A DNA stretch of 64,000 bases from Roseibium sediminicola (lineage in GTDB: Bacteria > Pseudomonadota > Alphaproteobacteria > Rhizobiales > Stappiaceae), in NCBI RefSeq assembly GCF_023156505.1, contig NZ_JALNMJ010000013.1, forward strand, positions 62,001 to 126,000, given 5' to 3'. How positions within the stretch are numbered: the stretch's first letter is position 1; each line of letters begins with the position of its first letter. Made by a program: the position numbers and the translations under genes. Shown piece by piece: positions 8,468 to 17,475 of this stretch. The notes under the pieces are model-generated. The model had not been told where the DNA came from and did no database searches. It worked only from the letters and a program-made list of their open reading frames with translations.

Positions 8468-9466
8468 TCAGGTAAAACGGAATTCCGTAACGTGACTATA
8501 AGTCTCTGAGGGCTGTAACAAAACACTTGTGAACCCTTCCCTGTTGACGCTGTCGGGCCAGCGCTGCGCCTCCAGGCAAAGACCGGCATGCGGGCCGTAG
8601 CGTTTTCCCTCAAGACCGGGCACCGGCACATCGATGACCCCGGCATCGAACAGCTGCAACCCAGGTTCCGTCGTCCAGACTTCCATTCGCCTGTCCCCGG
8701 CCGCGTCTTCCAGGGCGGCGGCAAACTGAACCTCGGTCCGGGGCGTGTCGGAAAGACAGAAATTGTGGTCGAAGACGACGTTTTCCTCGCCGGCCTTGCG
8801 CCGCAATTTGCGTCCGTCCCGAAAGTCGTAAGGCGTCCATTCGACCTTGCGGATGTCCCCGGTGGGGATCAGGTCGTCATCCACCGGCAAATAACTTTCG
8901 GCAGCGATTTCCAGGGTGTGATCGAGAATGGTCGGACTGCCGTCCAGATTGAAATAACTGTGCTGGGTAAGGTTGACCGGCGTCGCCTTGTCCGTGGTCG
9001 CGGTGATCTTCATACGCAGGGCACCGGTTCCGGTCAGGGTATAGCGCAGCAATACCTCCACCCGGCCCGGATACCCCATGTCGCCATCCTCGGAGACCAG
9101 TTTCAAAAGCACGCTGGCCTTGTCGCTTTGCTCCAGCTGCCAGACACGGCCGGCGAAGCCCATGGCCCCGCCATGGAGGTGATGACGGCCTCTCTCGTTG
9201 ACGTGGAGCTGGTGCTCCTCACCGTCAATGGTCATGGTTGCACCTGCGACCCGGTTGGCGCAGCGGCCGACGACCGCGCCGAAATAGGGGGAATGGTCCA
9301 GATAGCTCTGAAGATCCTCAAAGCCCAGAACGACAGACCGGCCGTCAACCTTCAGATCGCGTATGATCGCACCGAGGGTCAGGACCGAGGCTTCCAACGC
9401 GCCCTTTTTGAGAGTGATTTCCTGAACGAGCGTACCGTCGGGCAGTGCGCCAAACTCCTTGATCAT
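8468..9466 (-). CDS. galM: Aldose 1-epimerase (galactose mutarotase)
   Basis: Interconverts alpha and beta anomers of aldoses. It has 332 residues, normal for GalM. Seen are the substrate-binding NRVAGA region, HHLHGG, the catalytic His in NLTQHSYFNLDG, and the C-terminal catalytic Glu in LCLEAQRWPDS. The open frame runs far upstream into the hexomutase gene, but ATG 9466, preceded by GGAG at the right spacing, fits the family start. It lies 89 bp after the phosphohexomutase gene on the same strand, forming a sugar-metabolism cluster. Confidence 0.93.
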   Translation of the reverse strand: MIKEFGALPDGTLVQEITLKKGALEASVLTLGAIIRDLKVDGRSVVLGFEDLQSYLDHSPYFGAVVGRCANRVAGATMTIDGEEHQLHVNERGRHHLHGGAMGFAGRVWQLEQSDKASVLLKLVSEDGDMGYPGRVEVLLRYTLTGTGALRMKITATTDKATPVNLTQHSYFNLDGSPTILDHTLEIAAESYLPVDDDLIPTGDIRKVEWTPYDFRDGRKLRRKAGEENVVFDHNFCLSDTPRTEVQFAAALEDAAGDRRMEVWTTEPGLQLFDAGVIDVPVPGLEGKRYGPHAGLCLEAQRWPDSVNREGFTSVLLQPSETYSHVTEFRFT

Positions 9467-9555
9467 CCGTTTCTCCACTAAGGCACGGTCAGACAGCGCC
9501 GGGACAGAACCCCAAATGGCGGCGCTGTTGCCGCCGTCTTGCAAACCGATAAAAT

Positions 9556-11055
9556 TCAGAGTGTCTGATTGTACTCGCCGACTTCCGGGTTTTCCCGCAG
9601 GACATTGTCCACCGCCTTGAACATGGCGTGCAGACGTTCCTCGGAGACCGGGCTCTCGACGACGACCACAAGCTCGGGCTTGTTTGAAGAGGCACGCACC
9701 AGGCCCCAGGTGCCGTCTTCGCTGACGACGCGGACGCCATTGACCGTGATGAGGTCGGTGATCGGCTGGCCGGCGACCGTCTCGCCCCTGGCCTTCATGT
9801 CCTGGAACCGGGCAACGACACGGTCGACGACATCGTATTTGGTCTCGTCGGCGCATTTCGGCGACATCGTCGGTGAGCCCCAGGTCTTGGGCAGGTCCCG
9901 GCGCAGGTCCGCCATGGTCTTGTCCGGATTGCGGTCAAGCATGTCGAGGATCGCAATGGCGGAGACAAGACCGTCATCGTAACCCCGGCCGATCGGCTTG
10001 TTGAAGAAATAGTGGCCGGACTTTTCGAAGCCGACAATGGCGTTCAGATCGGTCACCCGGCGCTTGATATAGGAATGGCCGGTCTTGAAATAGTCGGTCT
10101 TGGCACCGTTGGCGGCAAGCACCGGATCGGTGTTGAAGAGCCCCGTCGATTTGACGTCGACCACGAATTGGCTGTTCGGGTGCAGCGCGGAGATGTCGCG
10201 CGCCAGCATGACACCGACCTTGTCGGCGAATATTTCTTCACCTTCATTATCGACCACGCCGCAGCGGTCGCCATCGCCGTCAAAGCCGAGACCGACATCC
10301 GCGCCCACTTCCAGAACCTTGTCCCGAAGCGCGTGCAGCATCTTCATGTCTTCCGGGTTCGGGTTGTAACGCGGGAAAGTGTGGTCGAGTTCCGCGTCCA
10401 GCGGAATGACCTCGGCGCCGAGCGCCTCCAGGATCTTCGGAGCGAAGGCGCCCGCGGTGCCGTTGCCGCAGGCCGCCACCACCTTGATCGGGCGTTTCAG
10501 CGCGGCACGATCGGTGAGATCCTTGGCATAGACGTCCGGGAAGCCATCGACAAACCGGTAGCTGCCACCGCCCTTGAGGTCGAAAGCGGCTTCCAGAACG
10601 ATTTCCTTGAGCCGGCCCATTTCATCCGGACCGAAGGTCAGCGGGCGGTCAATGCCCATCTTGACGCCGGTCCAGCCATTGTCATTGTGGGACGCGGTGA
10701 TCATGGCGACGGCCGGAACGTCCAGTGCGAATTGCGCGAAATAGGCCATCGGCGACAGCGCGAGGCCGATGTCGTGGACATTGACGCCCGCGGCCATCAG
10801 GCCGTTGACCACCGCCATCTTGATGGTCGAGGAATAGCTGCGGAAGTCATGACCGACGACGATGTCTGGCCGCACGCCGCGCTCGTGAATCAGGGTGCCG
10901 ATGCCCATGCCGAGCGCCTGCATGCCCATCAGGTTGATTTCTTTCTCGAACAACCAGCGGGCGTCATATTCACGGAACCCGGTCGGCTTGACCATGGGCA
11001 GGGTTTCATACTCAAGCGTGTTGGGCGTCAACTGCGGCAGCGGTTTCGGAAACAT
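9556..11055 (-). CDS. Phosphomannomutase / phosphoglucomutase
   Basis: A 499-residue alpha-D-phosphohexomutase (ManB/AlgC type) that interconverts hexose-6-P and hexose-1-P for sugar nucleotide and glycan synthesis. In order: GFREYDARWLF, the phosphoserine loop MITASHNDNGWTG, the metal loop GFDGDGDRCG, the sugar-binding FEKSGHYFF segment and the C-terminal phosphate-binding RASSNKPEL. The start is preceded by AGAGG five bases upstream. It heads the run galM-amidohydrolase on the minus strand. Whether mannose or glucose phosphate is preferred cannot be decided from sequence. Confidence 0.93.
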   Translation of the reverse strand: MFPKPLPQLTPNTLEYETLPMVKPTGFREYDARWLFEKEINLMGMQALGMGIGTLIHERGVRPDIVVGHDFRSYSSTIKMAVVNGLMAAGVNVHDIGLALSPMAYFAQFALDVPAVAMITASHNDNGWTGVKMGIDRPLTFGPDEMGRLKEIVLEAAFDLKGGGSYRFVDGFPDVYAKDLTDRAALKRPIKVVAACGNGTAGAFAPKILEALGAEVIPLDAELDHTFPRYNPNPEDMKMLHALRDKVLEVGADVGLGFDGDGDRCGVVDNEGEEIFADKVGVMLARDISALHPNSQFVVDVKSTGLFNTDPVLAANGAKTDYFKTGHSYIKRRVTDLNAIVGFEKSGHYFFNKPIGRGYDDGLVSAIAILDMLDRNPDKTMADLRRDLPKTWGSPTMSPKCADETKYDVVDRVVARFQDMKARGETVAGQPITDLITVNGVRVVSEDGTWGLVRASSNKPELVVVVESPVSEERLHAMFKAVDNVLRENPEVGEYNQTL

Positions 11056-11135
11056 CTAAGCCTCTTAATGGCGAAGGAGGAATATGTGCGGATCAAACCG
11101 GTTATCGAACGGCCACGCGGGACCGGACATTCAAG

Positions 11136-11636
11136 TCACTGAACCAGTACAAGCGTGCCGCCCGACATGTCAAACCGTTGCAGCCGATTGAGGACCGACA
11201 TGCCGAGCAAAGGTTCACCCAGACTCTCGTCCGGCAGGACCAGCGCATCGATGTCTCTGAGGCTGATATTGCCGAGACGGATCCTGTCGATAGATGCTTT
11301 TGCCCCACGGACCGTGCCGTTGGCCGTGCGGATCTGATACTTGTAGTCGGAAGTTTGTAGGAAGATGCCGATGTCCTCGGCAACGGATTCCGGCAGTACC
11401 GTCACCGTGGCGCCAGTGTCGACCAGCATTTCCACCGCGCGGCCGTTCAAATTGGCATCGGCCACGAAATGGCCCTGCCGGTTGCGCGCAATCCTGTAGA
11501 TGCGTTCGCCCGTGTCGACAAGTGCCACCTCGTCCGGCTCATCGGGCGCGGTGACACCCAGCCGGTATTCCATCAGGAACGGCACCAGCGGCGCAATGCC
11601 CATGAAGAACAGAAAGATGACGACAAACCGGGTCAT
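11136..11636 (-). CDS. TIGR02281-type retropepsin-like aspartic protease, membrane-anchored
   Basis: A 166-residue single-domain aspartyl protease of clan AA. An N-terminal membrane helix (about residues 3-24, FVVIFLFFMGIAPLVPFL) is followed by one protease domain with the active-site motif MLVDTGATVTVLPES and the later GEPLLGMSVLNRL turn; retropepsins of this type work as homodimers. It is expected to face the periplasm. The open frame extends to 11741, but that extension is polar and atypical; ATG 11636 puts the membrane helix at the N-terminus. It lies between the ribokinase and hexomutase genes, with no obvious functional link to them. Confidence 0.85.
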   Translation of the reverse strand: MTRFVVIFLFFMGIAPLVPFLMEYRLGVTAPDEPDEVALVDTGERIYRIARNRQGHFVADANLNGRAVEMLVDTGATVTVLPESVAEDIGIFLQTSDYKYQIRTANGTVRGAKASIDRIRLGNISLRDIDALVLPDESLGEPLLGMSVLNRLQRFDMSGGTLVLVQ

Positions 11637-11703
11637 GCCGAACCTTGAGGCTACGCAAACGCCTTGAGATAGCACGGTTTCCTTAGCAGCCTGTAAAATA
11701 GGA

Positions 11704-12603
11704 TCAGACGATTTGATCGGCCAGACGGGCAATGTCCTCACGGTGGGGCGCGCTGGATTGCGCGCCGGTCACAGTACAGGCCAGGGCACCGGCGGCCACA
11801 CCTTCCTTCAGAGCCCTTTCAAAGGGAACCTGCCGGTCCAGCGCCGCGGCAACCGCACCGCAGAAGGCATCTCCGGCTCCGGTGGAATCGACCGCCTCGA
11901 TCTTCGGCGACTGAAAGCGGTATCCGGCCGTGCCGGAGCGTGCAACGACGCCGTCTGCGCCCAGCGTGACGATCACCGAGCGCTTGGGTGTTGCAAGTTG
12001 CTCGGCAAAGGCAACCGGGTCGCCGGCGATCCCGAGGCCGTTCGCAATCGTCGCGGCTTCGCTTGTGTTGACCACGACGGTACCGGCCGCCTCGAAACAG
12101 GCGCGAAAGTCACCCTCTGCCACCGGAGCCGGGTTCCAGAAGACGGACGCATCGGCGTCCCTGGCAAGACCTGCGGCCTGGACCACCTGCGGAAACGGAA
12201 CCTCACCCTGAACCATGAGCGTGTCACCGCTTGAAAAGCAGCCTTCCAGCCACTGGGCTTCGACCCGCTGGTTGGTTCCGCTGGCAACGATGATCTGGTT
12301 TTCACCCGACGGATCGACCCCGATAAAGGCGAGGCCGGTCGAGCCGTTCAGGACATGCATCCTGGAAAGATCAACGCCGGACTCGCGCAGGTTTTCAAGC
12401 GCCAGTTCGGCAAAACCGTCCTGACCGACGGCACCGACCATCCGGACCGTCGCGCCTGCGCGCCGCGCCGCCAGCGCCTGATTGGCGCCCTTGCCGCCCG
12501 GAAAGGTCTGATGATCCCGCCCACTCACGGTTTCTCCCGCCGTCGGCAAGCGCGGCAGGGCCACAACCAGATCCAGATTAATGGAACCGAAAACCGTGAT
12601 CAT
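11704..12603 (-). CDS. rbsK: Ribokinase
   Basis: PfkB-family sugar kinase phosphorylating ribose to ribose-5-phosphate. It has 299 residues. The N-terminal FGSINLDLV, the sugar-binding FPGGKGANQALAA and the C-terminal anion-hole motif AVDSTGAGDAFCGAV with the catalytic Asp are all present. ATG 12603 is preceded by GGGAGG. No ribose transporter adjoins it, but the nucleoside operon a few kb away yields pentose phosphates, so it may recycle free ribose from nucleoside hydrolysis. Ribokinase is the best fit; a deoxyribokinase role cannot be excluded. Confidence 0.9.
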   Translation of the reverse strand: MITVFGSINLDLVVALPRLPTAGETVSGRDHQTFPGGKGANQALAARRAGATVRMVGAVGQDGFAELALENLRESGVDLSRMHVLNGSTGLAFIGVDPSGENQIIVASGTNQRVEAQWLEGCFSSGDTLMVQGEVPFPQVVQAAGLARDADASVFWNPAPVAEGDFRACFEAAGTVVVNTSEAATIANGLGIAGDPVAFAEQLATPKRSVIVTLGADGVVARSGTAGYRFQSPKIEAVDSTGAGDAFCGAVAAALDRQVPFERALKEGVAAGALACTVTGAQSSAPHREDIARLADQIV

Positions 12604-12691
12604 ATTGCCTCCCGCTTTTGTGGAAAGGTTAGACCGTAATTCTGAACAAGTCGCCATGGGAAATCTGGCGATACCCTGCCACACACCAGCA

Positions 12692-12811
12692 CGTCATCCT
12701 GAGGAAGCGCGAACGCGCTGTCTCGAAGGATCGGCCACTTGTTCACTGTGAAGAGGTACTCGCTTGCCGCCCATCCTTCGAGACGATCAGACGGTCCTCC
12801 TCAGGATGACG
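12692..12811. repeat. Pair of palindromic CATCCTGAGGA repeats (locus A)
   Basis: Two units in opposite orientation: CGTCATCCTGAGGA...TCTCGAAGGATCGG (12692-12734) and its inverted form CCATCCTTCGAGAC...TCCTCAGGATGACG (12771-12811). Each unit is itself an imperfect hairpin with a variable centre (here GCGCGAACGCGC). The pair lies between the start of the ribokinase gene and the terminator of upp. Further copies are at 16293, 34976 and 49559. The motif is a known type of alphaproteobacterial intergenic repeat. Confidence 0.88.
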
Positions 12812-12860
12812 AAAGAGGTGATGTTGCAAACGCGCTTACCAGCCAGAATCCTGGCTCAAA

Positions 12861-12886
12861 CAAAAGCCCGCCGGGTGGCGGGCTTC
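12861..12886 (-). terminator. Rho-independent terminator of upp
   Basis: Seven-bp perfect GC stem GCCCGCC/GGCGGGC (12866-12872, 12877-12883) with a 4-nt loop. Read on the minus strand it is followed by TTTTG. It starts about 13 bp after the upp stop codon. Confidence 0.85.
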
Positions 12887-12898
12887 AGGTTGTTCAGA

Positions 12899-13528
12899 TC
12901 ACTTGGTGCCGTACATACGGTCGCCGGCATCGCCTAGGCCGGGGACGATATAGCCCTTTTCATTGAGCTTCTCGTCGATTGAGGCCGTGTAGATCGGCAC
13001 GTCCGGATGCATCTCGTTGAACTTGGCGACGCCTTCCGGCGCGGCCAGGAGACACAGGAAGCGGATATTGTTGGCGCCACGCTCTTTCAATTTCTGCACG
13101 GCGGCAATCGCCGAATTGGCCGTGGCCAGCATCGGGTCGACCACGATCACCAGGCGCTCATGCAGGTCTTCAGGCGCCTTGAAATAGTATTCCACCGGCT
13201 GCAGCGTTTCCGGGTCGCGGTAAAGGCCGACATGGGCGACGCGCGCGGACGGCACCAGATCCAGCATGCCTTCCAGAAGGCCGTTGCCGGCGCGCAGCAC
13301 CGAGGCAAAGACCAGTTTCTTGCCGGCAAGCGTCGGCGCCTGCATTTCGGCGAGCGGCGTCTCGATGGTCTGGCGGACCAGCGGCAGATCCCGAGTGACC
13401 TCGTAGCAGAGCAGCGTGGAGATCTCCCTGAGCAGCCGCCGGAAACCCTGCGTGGACGTTCCCTTGTCGCGCATGATGCTCAGTTTGTGCTGGACCAGCG
13501 GATGGCTGATGACATTGGCTCCGGACAT
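12899..13528 (-). CDS. upp: Uracil phosphoribosyltransferase
   Basis: Converts uracil and PRPP to UMP. It has 209 residues, the normal length. Motifs: [29 protein letters not shown] (flexible loop region) and the PRPP-binding signature [14 protein letters not shown], with the C-terminal uracil-binding [16 protein letters not shown]. It follows the DUF1688 gene on the same strand by 66 bp and ends in its own terminator. In the fungal URC uracil-catabolic route the partners are URC4 (DUF1688) and URC6 (a uracil phosphoribosyltransferase), so this pair may be catabolic rather than purely salvage. Confidence 0.95.
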   Translation of the reverse strand: MSGANVISHPLVQHKLSIMRDKGTSTQGFRRLLREISTLLCYEVTRDLPLVRQTIETPLAEMQAPTLAGKKLVFASVLRAGNGLLEGMLDLVPSARVAHVGLYRDPETLQPVEYYFKAPEDLHERLVIVVDPMLATANSAIAAVQKLKERGANNIRFLCLLAAPEGVAKFNEMHPDVPIYTASIDEKLNEKGYIVPGLGDAGDRMYGTK

Positions 13529-13594
13529 ATCTGCCTCTCTTGATTTCTGGGCCCACGCGCAGCAGGCCGGTTTCCTATCTTTATTGTTCTGTCC

Positions 13595-14836
13595 CTATGC
13601 CCCGAACGGCAACCAAAAAACAGCCCCCGGATTGAGGAATTTTCCGAGATCGCGCAGGTTTTCCGGAGCTTGTTCCAGAATGTAGTCACCGGCACGGTTG
13701 GTGCCGCCCTCCAGGATGCAGGTGAAGGGCACCTGGTCCAGGCTCATGCCGAGACCGCTTGCCAGCCGCTCTGCCAGTTTGTCGGTAAGCGCGATCGTGA
13801 GCGCGCGAATCTCGATCATGCGGTCACGGATAGCCTCGGGGGCCAGCGAACCGTTATTCTCCTTAAGCGTCAGCACACCGGATTTCACGAACAAAGCCGC
13901 ATGGGTCAGGTCGGCCGGCGCGGTCAGCTTGTCCAGACCGCTGACTTCAAAGCCGGCCCAGGCAAAGGGCTCGACCAGGGAATAGACCATCTGCTGGGCG
14001 GCAAGATGAAACGGCACAATGGCATGGACGTCGTTGCCCGGAAGGGCCGTATGGAGAAAGGCGTCGCCGAGCCAGATGTCGCCGGACGTCGCGCCGCCTT
14101 CCCAGACGGGCGCCAGGGCTTCCAGCAACCGGTCCAGGATCTGGCTTGCATCGATGGGTCCCTTGCTCTCCTTGGCCAGTTTCACCGCCAGCAGGCCGGG
14201 ACGGGTCGCCTCGCCCTCGCCAAACAGATCCGGCCTCAAGGCCAGCGCTTCGCCCAGACGTTTCAGGTGCCGTTGCATGGCTTTCAGATAGTCTGCGTCG
14301 TCGCGGTCGTCCCATTGCAGGCCGGCGGCGAGCTCGATCAGATCCATGGAAACAAGCGCAGCTGCATCGGCCCGGTAGGGATCGGTCATCTCGGACGAGA
14401 ACGAGCCGGAGGCAAACATGTGAAAGGCGGCCAACGCGGAGGCCTGGGCGCCGCCGGCGGTCGTGCCGGTCATCCGGTCCTCGTAGCGCCAGTTTGCAGG
14501 ATGCAGCGTGGTCATGGCGATGCCCAGAATGGCGAGATCCGCTGCCGCGGCCAGCATCTCTTCAGCTGTTTCGAAACCGCGGGCGCTGGCCATCGCCTGC
14601 CAGCGGTCAATGCCGCCGGCTTCGAAACTCCGCCAGATGCCATAGGGCGGGATCTGGAAATCGGGATAGTTTTCCTTGGTGGTTTCCAGCACCGTCTCAA
14701 CCGCCCGGTCCAGGTTCTCAAGATCCACACCGACATGATCCAGCCTGTCTTCCGCGGCCAGCGCCAGCATCATGTGGGCCTTGCGGCGGATCTCGTCAGG
14801 TTGAAACAGGGCCAGGGCCGGGTTGGTATCGTTCAT
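13595..14836 (-). CDS. DUF1688 family protein (URC4/urg3-like)
   Basis: A protein of 413 residues (437 if ATG 14908 is used) matching the DUF1688/URC4 family. Recognisable pieces are EIRRKAHMMLALAAEDRLDHVGVDLENLD, YGIWRSFEAGGIDRW, HPANWRYEDRMTG-type segments and the C-terminal LEGGTNRAGDYILEQAP. URC4 is required for growth on uracil as nitrogen source in a yeast and has no established biochemical activity. Here it directly precedes upp, matching the URC4-URC6 pairing; no URC1 (GTP cyclohydrolase-II-like) gene is in this window. The start at 14836 is chosen because family members begin a few residues before the EIRRKA helix. Confidence 0.82.
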   Translation of the reverse strand: MNDTNPALALFQPDEIRRKAHMMLALAAEDRLDHVGVDLENLDRAVETVLETTKENYPDFQIPPYGIWRSFEAGGIDRWQAMASARGFETAEEMLAAAADLAILGIAMTTLHPANWRYEDRMTGTTAGGAQASALAAFHMFASGSFSSEMTDPYRADAAALVSMDLIELAAGLQWDDRDDADYLKAMQRHLKRLGEALALRPDLFGEGEATRPGLLAVKLAKESKGPIDASQILDRLLEALAPVWEGGATSGDIWLGDAFLHTALPGNDVHAIVPFHLAAQQMVYSLVEPFAWAGFEVSGLDKLTAPADLTHAALFVKSGVLTLKENNGSLAPEAIRDRMIEIRALTIALTDKLAERLASGLGMSLDQVPFTCILEGGTNRAGDYILEQAPENLRDLGKFLNPGAVFWLPFGA

Positions 14837-14964
14837 ATTGAAAACTGCTGCCTTGAAAGTCGGGTTGGGTATCGTCTGCACCTTAACCTTGTCAAACCGG
14901 TTCGTCATTGGCCATGATCGGCGCGATTTGAATCACCCTGCCAACCGCCCCACCCGGAAGTTTC

Positions 14965-16221
14965 ATGTCTGCTGTCGTCTCCATTGCCGCTCTTCTTGTC
15001 GGATCCGGTCTGCTTTTGCTCGCAGGCGGTCTGCACGGCCTGTTGCTGCCGCTAGCCGGCCTGGCACAGGGTTTTTCCGACACCTCGCTCGGCCTGCTCG
15101 GCACCGGCTGGGCGCTCGGCTATATGAGCGGCTGTCTTTGTGTGCCGGTGATCGTCAAGCGTGTCGGTCATGTGCGCACCTTCGGCGCGCTGGCCTCGCT
15201 TGCCGGCATCACGGTTCTGATGAACCTGCTGTTGATGGACGCCGTTGCCTGGATCATTCTGAGGGCGTTGACCGGCTTCTGCTTTGCGGGCGCAGCGATG
15301 ATCGTGGAAAGCTGGCTCAACGAACGCTCCACCAGTGAAACGCGCGGCCGGATCTTCGGCATCTACACGATGATCAATCTGGGGGCGACCACCTGCGGCC
15401 AGATGCTGCTGACGCTTGGCGATCCGAGCGGCTTTTTCTTCTTCGTGCTCGGCTCGATCATCTATTCGCTGTCGCTGCTGCCGACAGCGCTGTCGACCGC
15501 CGCCTCGCCGCAACCGCTGACCCAGGCAAGGCTCAACCCGAAGAAGCTCTGGCGCAACTCGCCGATCGCCGTCGTTGCCGTCTTCATGGTCGGCATCTCC
15601 AATGGCACCTTCGGCACGCTCGGCGCCGTCTATGGCCGCCGCATCGGCCTGGACGTGCCCGACATCGCCATCATGATGAGTTTGGCTCTGCTCGCCGGCG
15701 CGCTGGTGCAAATTCCCGTGGGACTTCTCTCCGACCGGCTCGACCGGCGTCTTGTGCTGATCGGTCTCGCGGTGGCGGCCATGTCGATTGGCTCGTCGCT
15801 GTCGCTGTTCGGCGGCGGCGATGCCACGGTCACCATCCTGTTGATCGGCGCCTTCGGCGGCATGATCTATTCAATGTATCCGGTGATCGTCGCTCACGCG
15901 AGCGACCATGCGGACCCCGGAGACTTCCTGACCATCAGCGGCGGCCTGCTGCTGATCTTCGGCACCGGCAACATGATCGGCCCGCTGCTCGCCTCCGGGC
16001 TGATGACCTTCACCTATCCGGGTGCCCTCTTCCAGGTCACCGCCGCGGCACATCTCAGCATGCTGGGTTTCGCGATCTGGCGCATGAGCAAACGCGCCGC
16101 GGTCAAGGCGGAAGACAAGTCCGACTTCTTGCCGGTCATTTCCACGGTCCAGGTCACCACGCCGGAAACCGTCAATCTCGACCCGCGCACGGAAGTGGAC
16201 AAGACCGGCGCGGATATCTGA
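14965..16221 (+). CDS. MFS transporter, YcaD-like
   Basis: A 418-residue major facilitator with twelve predicted membrane segments in two halves. The loop 2-3 motif is reduced (GYMSGCLCVPVIVKRVGHVRTFGALASLAG), and the corresponding motif between helices 8 and 9 is clear (PVGLLSDRLDRRLVLIGL). The C-terminal tail is polar. This pattern fits the YcaD-type MFS subfamily, whose substrates are unknown. It is transcribed away from the DUF1688 gene and towards the nucleoside operon; a role in nucleobase or drug transport is only guesswork. Confidence 0.87.
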   Translation: MSAVVSIAALLVGSGLLLLAGGLHGLLLPLAGLAQGFSDTSLGLLGTGWALGYMSGCLCVPVIVKRVGHVRTFGALASLAGITVLMNLLLMDAVAWIILRALTGFCFAGAAMIVESWLNERSTSETRGRIFGIYTMINLGATTCGQMLLTLGDPSGFFFFVLGSIIYSLSLLPTALSTAASPQPLTQARLNPKKLWRNSPIAVVAVFMVGISNGTFGTLGAVYGRRIGLDVPDIAIMMSLALLAGALVQIPVGLLSDRLDRRLVLIGLAVAAMSIGSSLSLFGGGDATVTILLIGAFGGMIYSMYPVIVAHASDHADPGDFLTISGGLLLIFGTGNMIGPLLASGLMTFTYPGALFQVTAAAHLSMLGFAIWRMSKRAAVKAEDKSDFLPVISTVQVTTPETVNLDPRTEVDKTGADI

Positions 16222-16292
16222 GAGGGCTACTGTTCGATAAGAAGGAGGCCACAAACATCACCTCGTTCTGAAGGACTAAGCCAAACATTCAG

Positions 16293-16400
16293 CGTCATCC
16301 TGAGGAGCGCGTTCGCGTGCGTCTCGAAGGATCCGCCGTGCATTTCTGAACAAGTGGCCGATCCTTCGAGACGCCGCTCACGCGGCTCCTCAGGATGACG
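16293..16400. repeat. Pair of palindromic CATCCTGAGGA repeats (locus B) at a convergent 3' junction
   Basis: Two units in opposite orientation, GTCATCCTGAGGAGCGCG...TCTCGAAGGATCC (16293-16334) and GATCCTTCGAGACGCCGC...CTCCTCAGGATGACG (16359-16400), so the whole 108 bp forms a large inverted repeat. It lies between the 3' ends of the MFS gene (plus) and add (minus), where it could act as a two-way terminator or mRNA 3' stabiliser. Confidence 0.88.
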
Positions 16401-16435
16401 CCTTTATACATTGCGAAAGTGGCGCCCTGCCCCGC

Positions 16436-17431
16436 CTATGCCTGCTTCGCGCTGTCGAGGCGCACCAGCAACCGGGTGCGGGTGGCGTCGTCGCAGAAGG
16501 CGGCCTCGATGGCCGTGCGGGTGACGTCCATCTGGTCGTCGAAACTCCAGCCGAAGGTCTCGGCGACGGACGCATATTCCTTGCCCAGCGTGGTGCCGAA
16601 GAAAGGCGGGTCGTCGGAGTTGAGCGTGATCTTCACGCCCTCATTGCGCAGCATGTTGACCGGGTGGAAGCGCAAATGGGTGTAGACGCCGAGCGCGGTG
16701 TTCGACCCCGGACAGACTTCCAGAACGATTTCTTCATCGACCAGCCGCTTCACCAGGTCCTTGTCCTCGATGGCGCGCACGCCGTGGCCGAGGCGCTTGA
16801 CCCTCAGGAATTCAAGGGCCGCGACGATGCTGTCCGGGCCGCCGAATTCACCCGCATGGGCTGTCGTGCCGAGACCGGCATCCGCCGCCATGCGGAATGC
16901 CTTGGAGAAATTGGCCGGATGGCCGGAGCGCTCATCGCCGGCAAGACCGAAACCGGTCACCAGGGGATGCGGATTGCCGATCACCTCCTTGACCACGCGC
17001 TCCACCGAGGCCGAGCCGAAATGGCGCACACCAATGGCGATCATCCGGCCTTCGATGGCCGTGTCGGTCTTGGCCCGTTCGATTCCGGCCGCCAGGCCTT
17101 CCACATAGGACGCGTAGGAAAGGCCTGCCGCCTGAGCATGATCCGGCGAAATGAAGATCTCGCCGTAGATCGCGCCTTCCGCCGCCAGCATGCGGAAATA
17201 GGTTTCCGACAGCAGCGCATAATCGGCCGGTGTCTTGAACACCGCGCTGGCGACATCATAGGCCTTCAGGAAGGTGGTGAAGTCCGACCAGACATATTTG
17301 CCGTTGCCGTCCAGAACGCTGGAGACATCCATGCCGTGTTTGTCCGCCAGGCGGGCGACCAGGGTCGGCGGCGCCGCGCCTTCGATGTGGCAATGGAGTT
17401 CTGCCTTCGGGACTTGAATGGCATCGCTCAT
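16436..17431 (-). CDS. add: Adenosine deaminase
   Basis: Zinc-dependent deamination of adenosine and deoxyadenosine to inosine forms. It has 331 residues. Metal and catalytic motifs: AELHCHIEGA (two zinc His; the middle residue is Cys rather than the usual Leu or Val), TTAHAGEFGG, the HGVRA region, and LNSDDPPFFGT with the zinc and catalytic Asp residues. It is the last gene of the nucleoside operon, 44 bp after deoB, and supplies inosine for the purine nucleoside phosphorylase of the same operon. Confidence 0.93.
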   Translation of the reverse strand: MSDAIQVPKAELHCHIEGAAPPTLVARLADKHGMDVSSVLDGNGKYVWSDFTTFLKAYDVASAVFKTPADYALLSETYFRMLAAEGAIYGEIFISPDHAQAAGLSYASYVEGLAAGIERAKTDTAIEGRMIAIGVRHFGSASVERVVKEVIGNPHPLVTGFGLAGDERSGHPANFSKAFRMAADAGLGTTAHAGEFGGPDSIVAALEFLRVKRLGHGVRAIEDKDLVKRLVDEEIVLEVCPGSNTALGVYTHLRFHPVNMLRNEGVKITLNSDDPPFFGTTLGKEYASVAETFGWSFDDQMDVTRTAIEAAFCDDATRTRLLVRLDSAKQA

Positions 17432-17475
17432 CTTTGGCGGATCCTCGGTGTTCGATTCGGCTCGGTGGCGACAGG

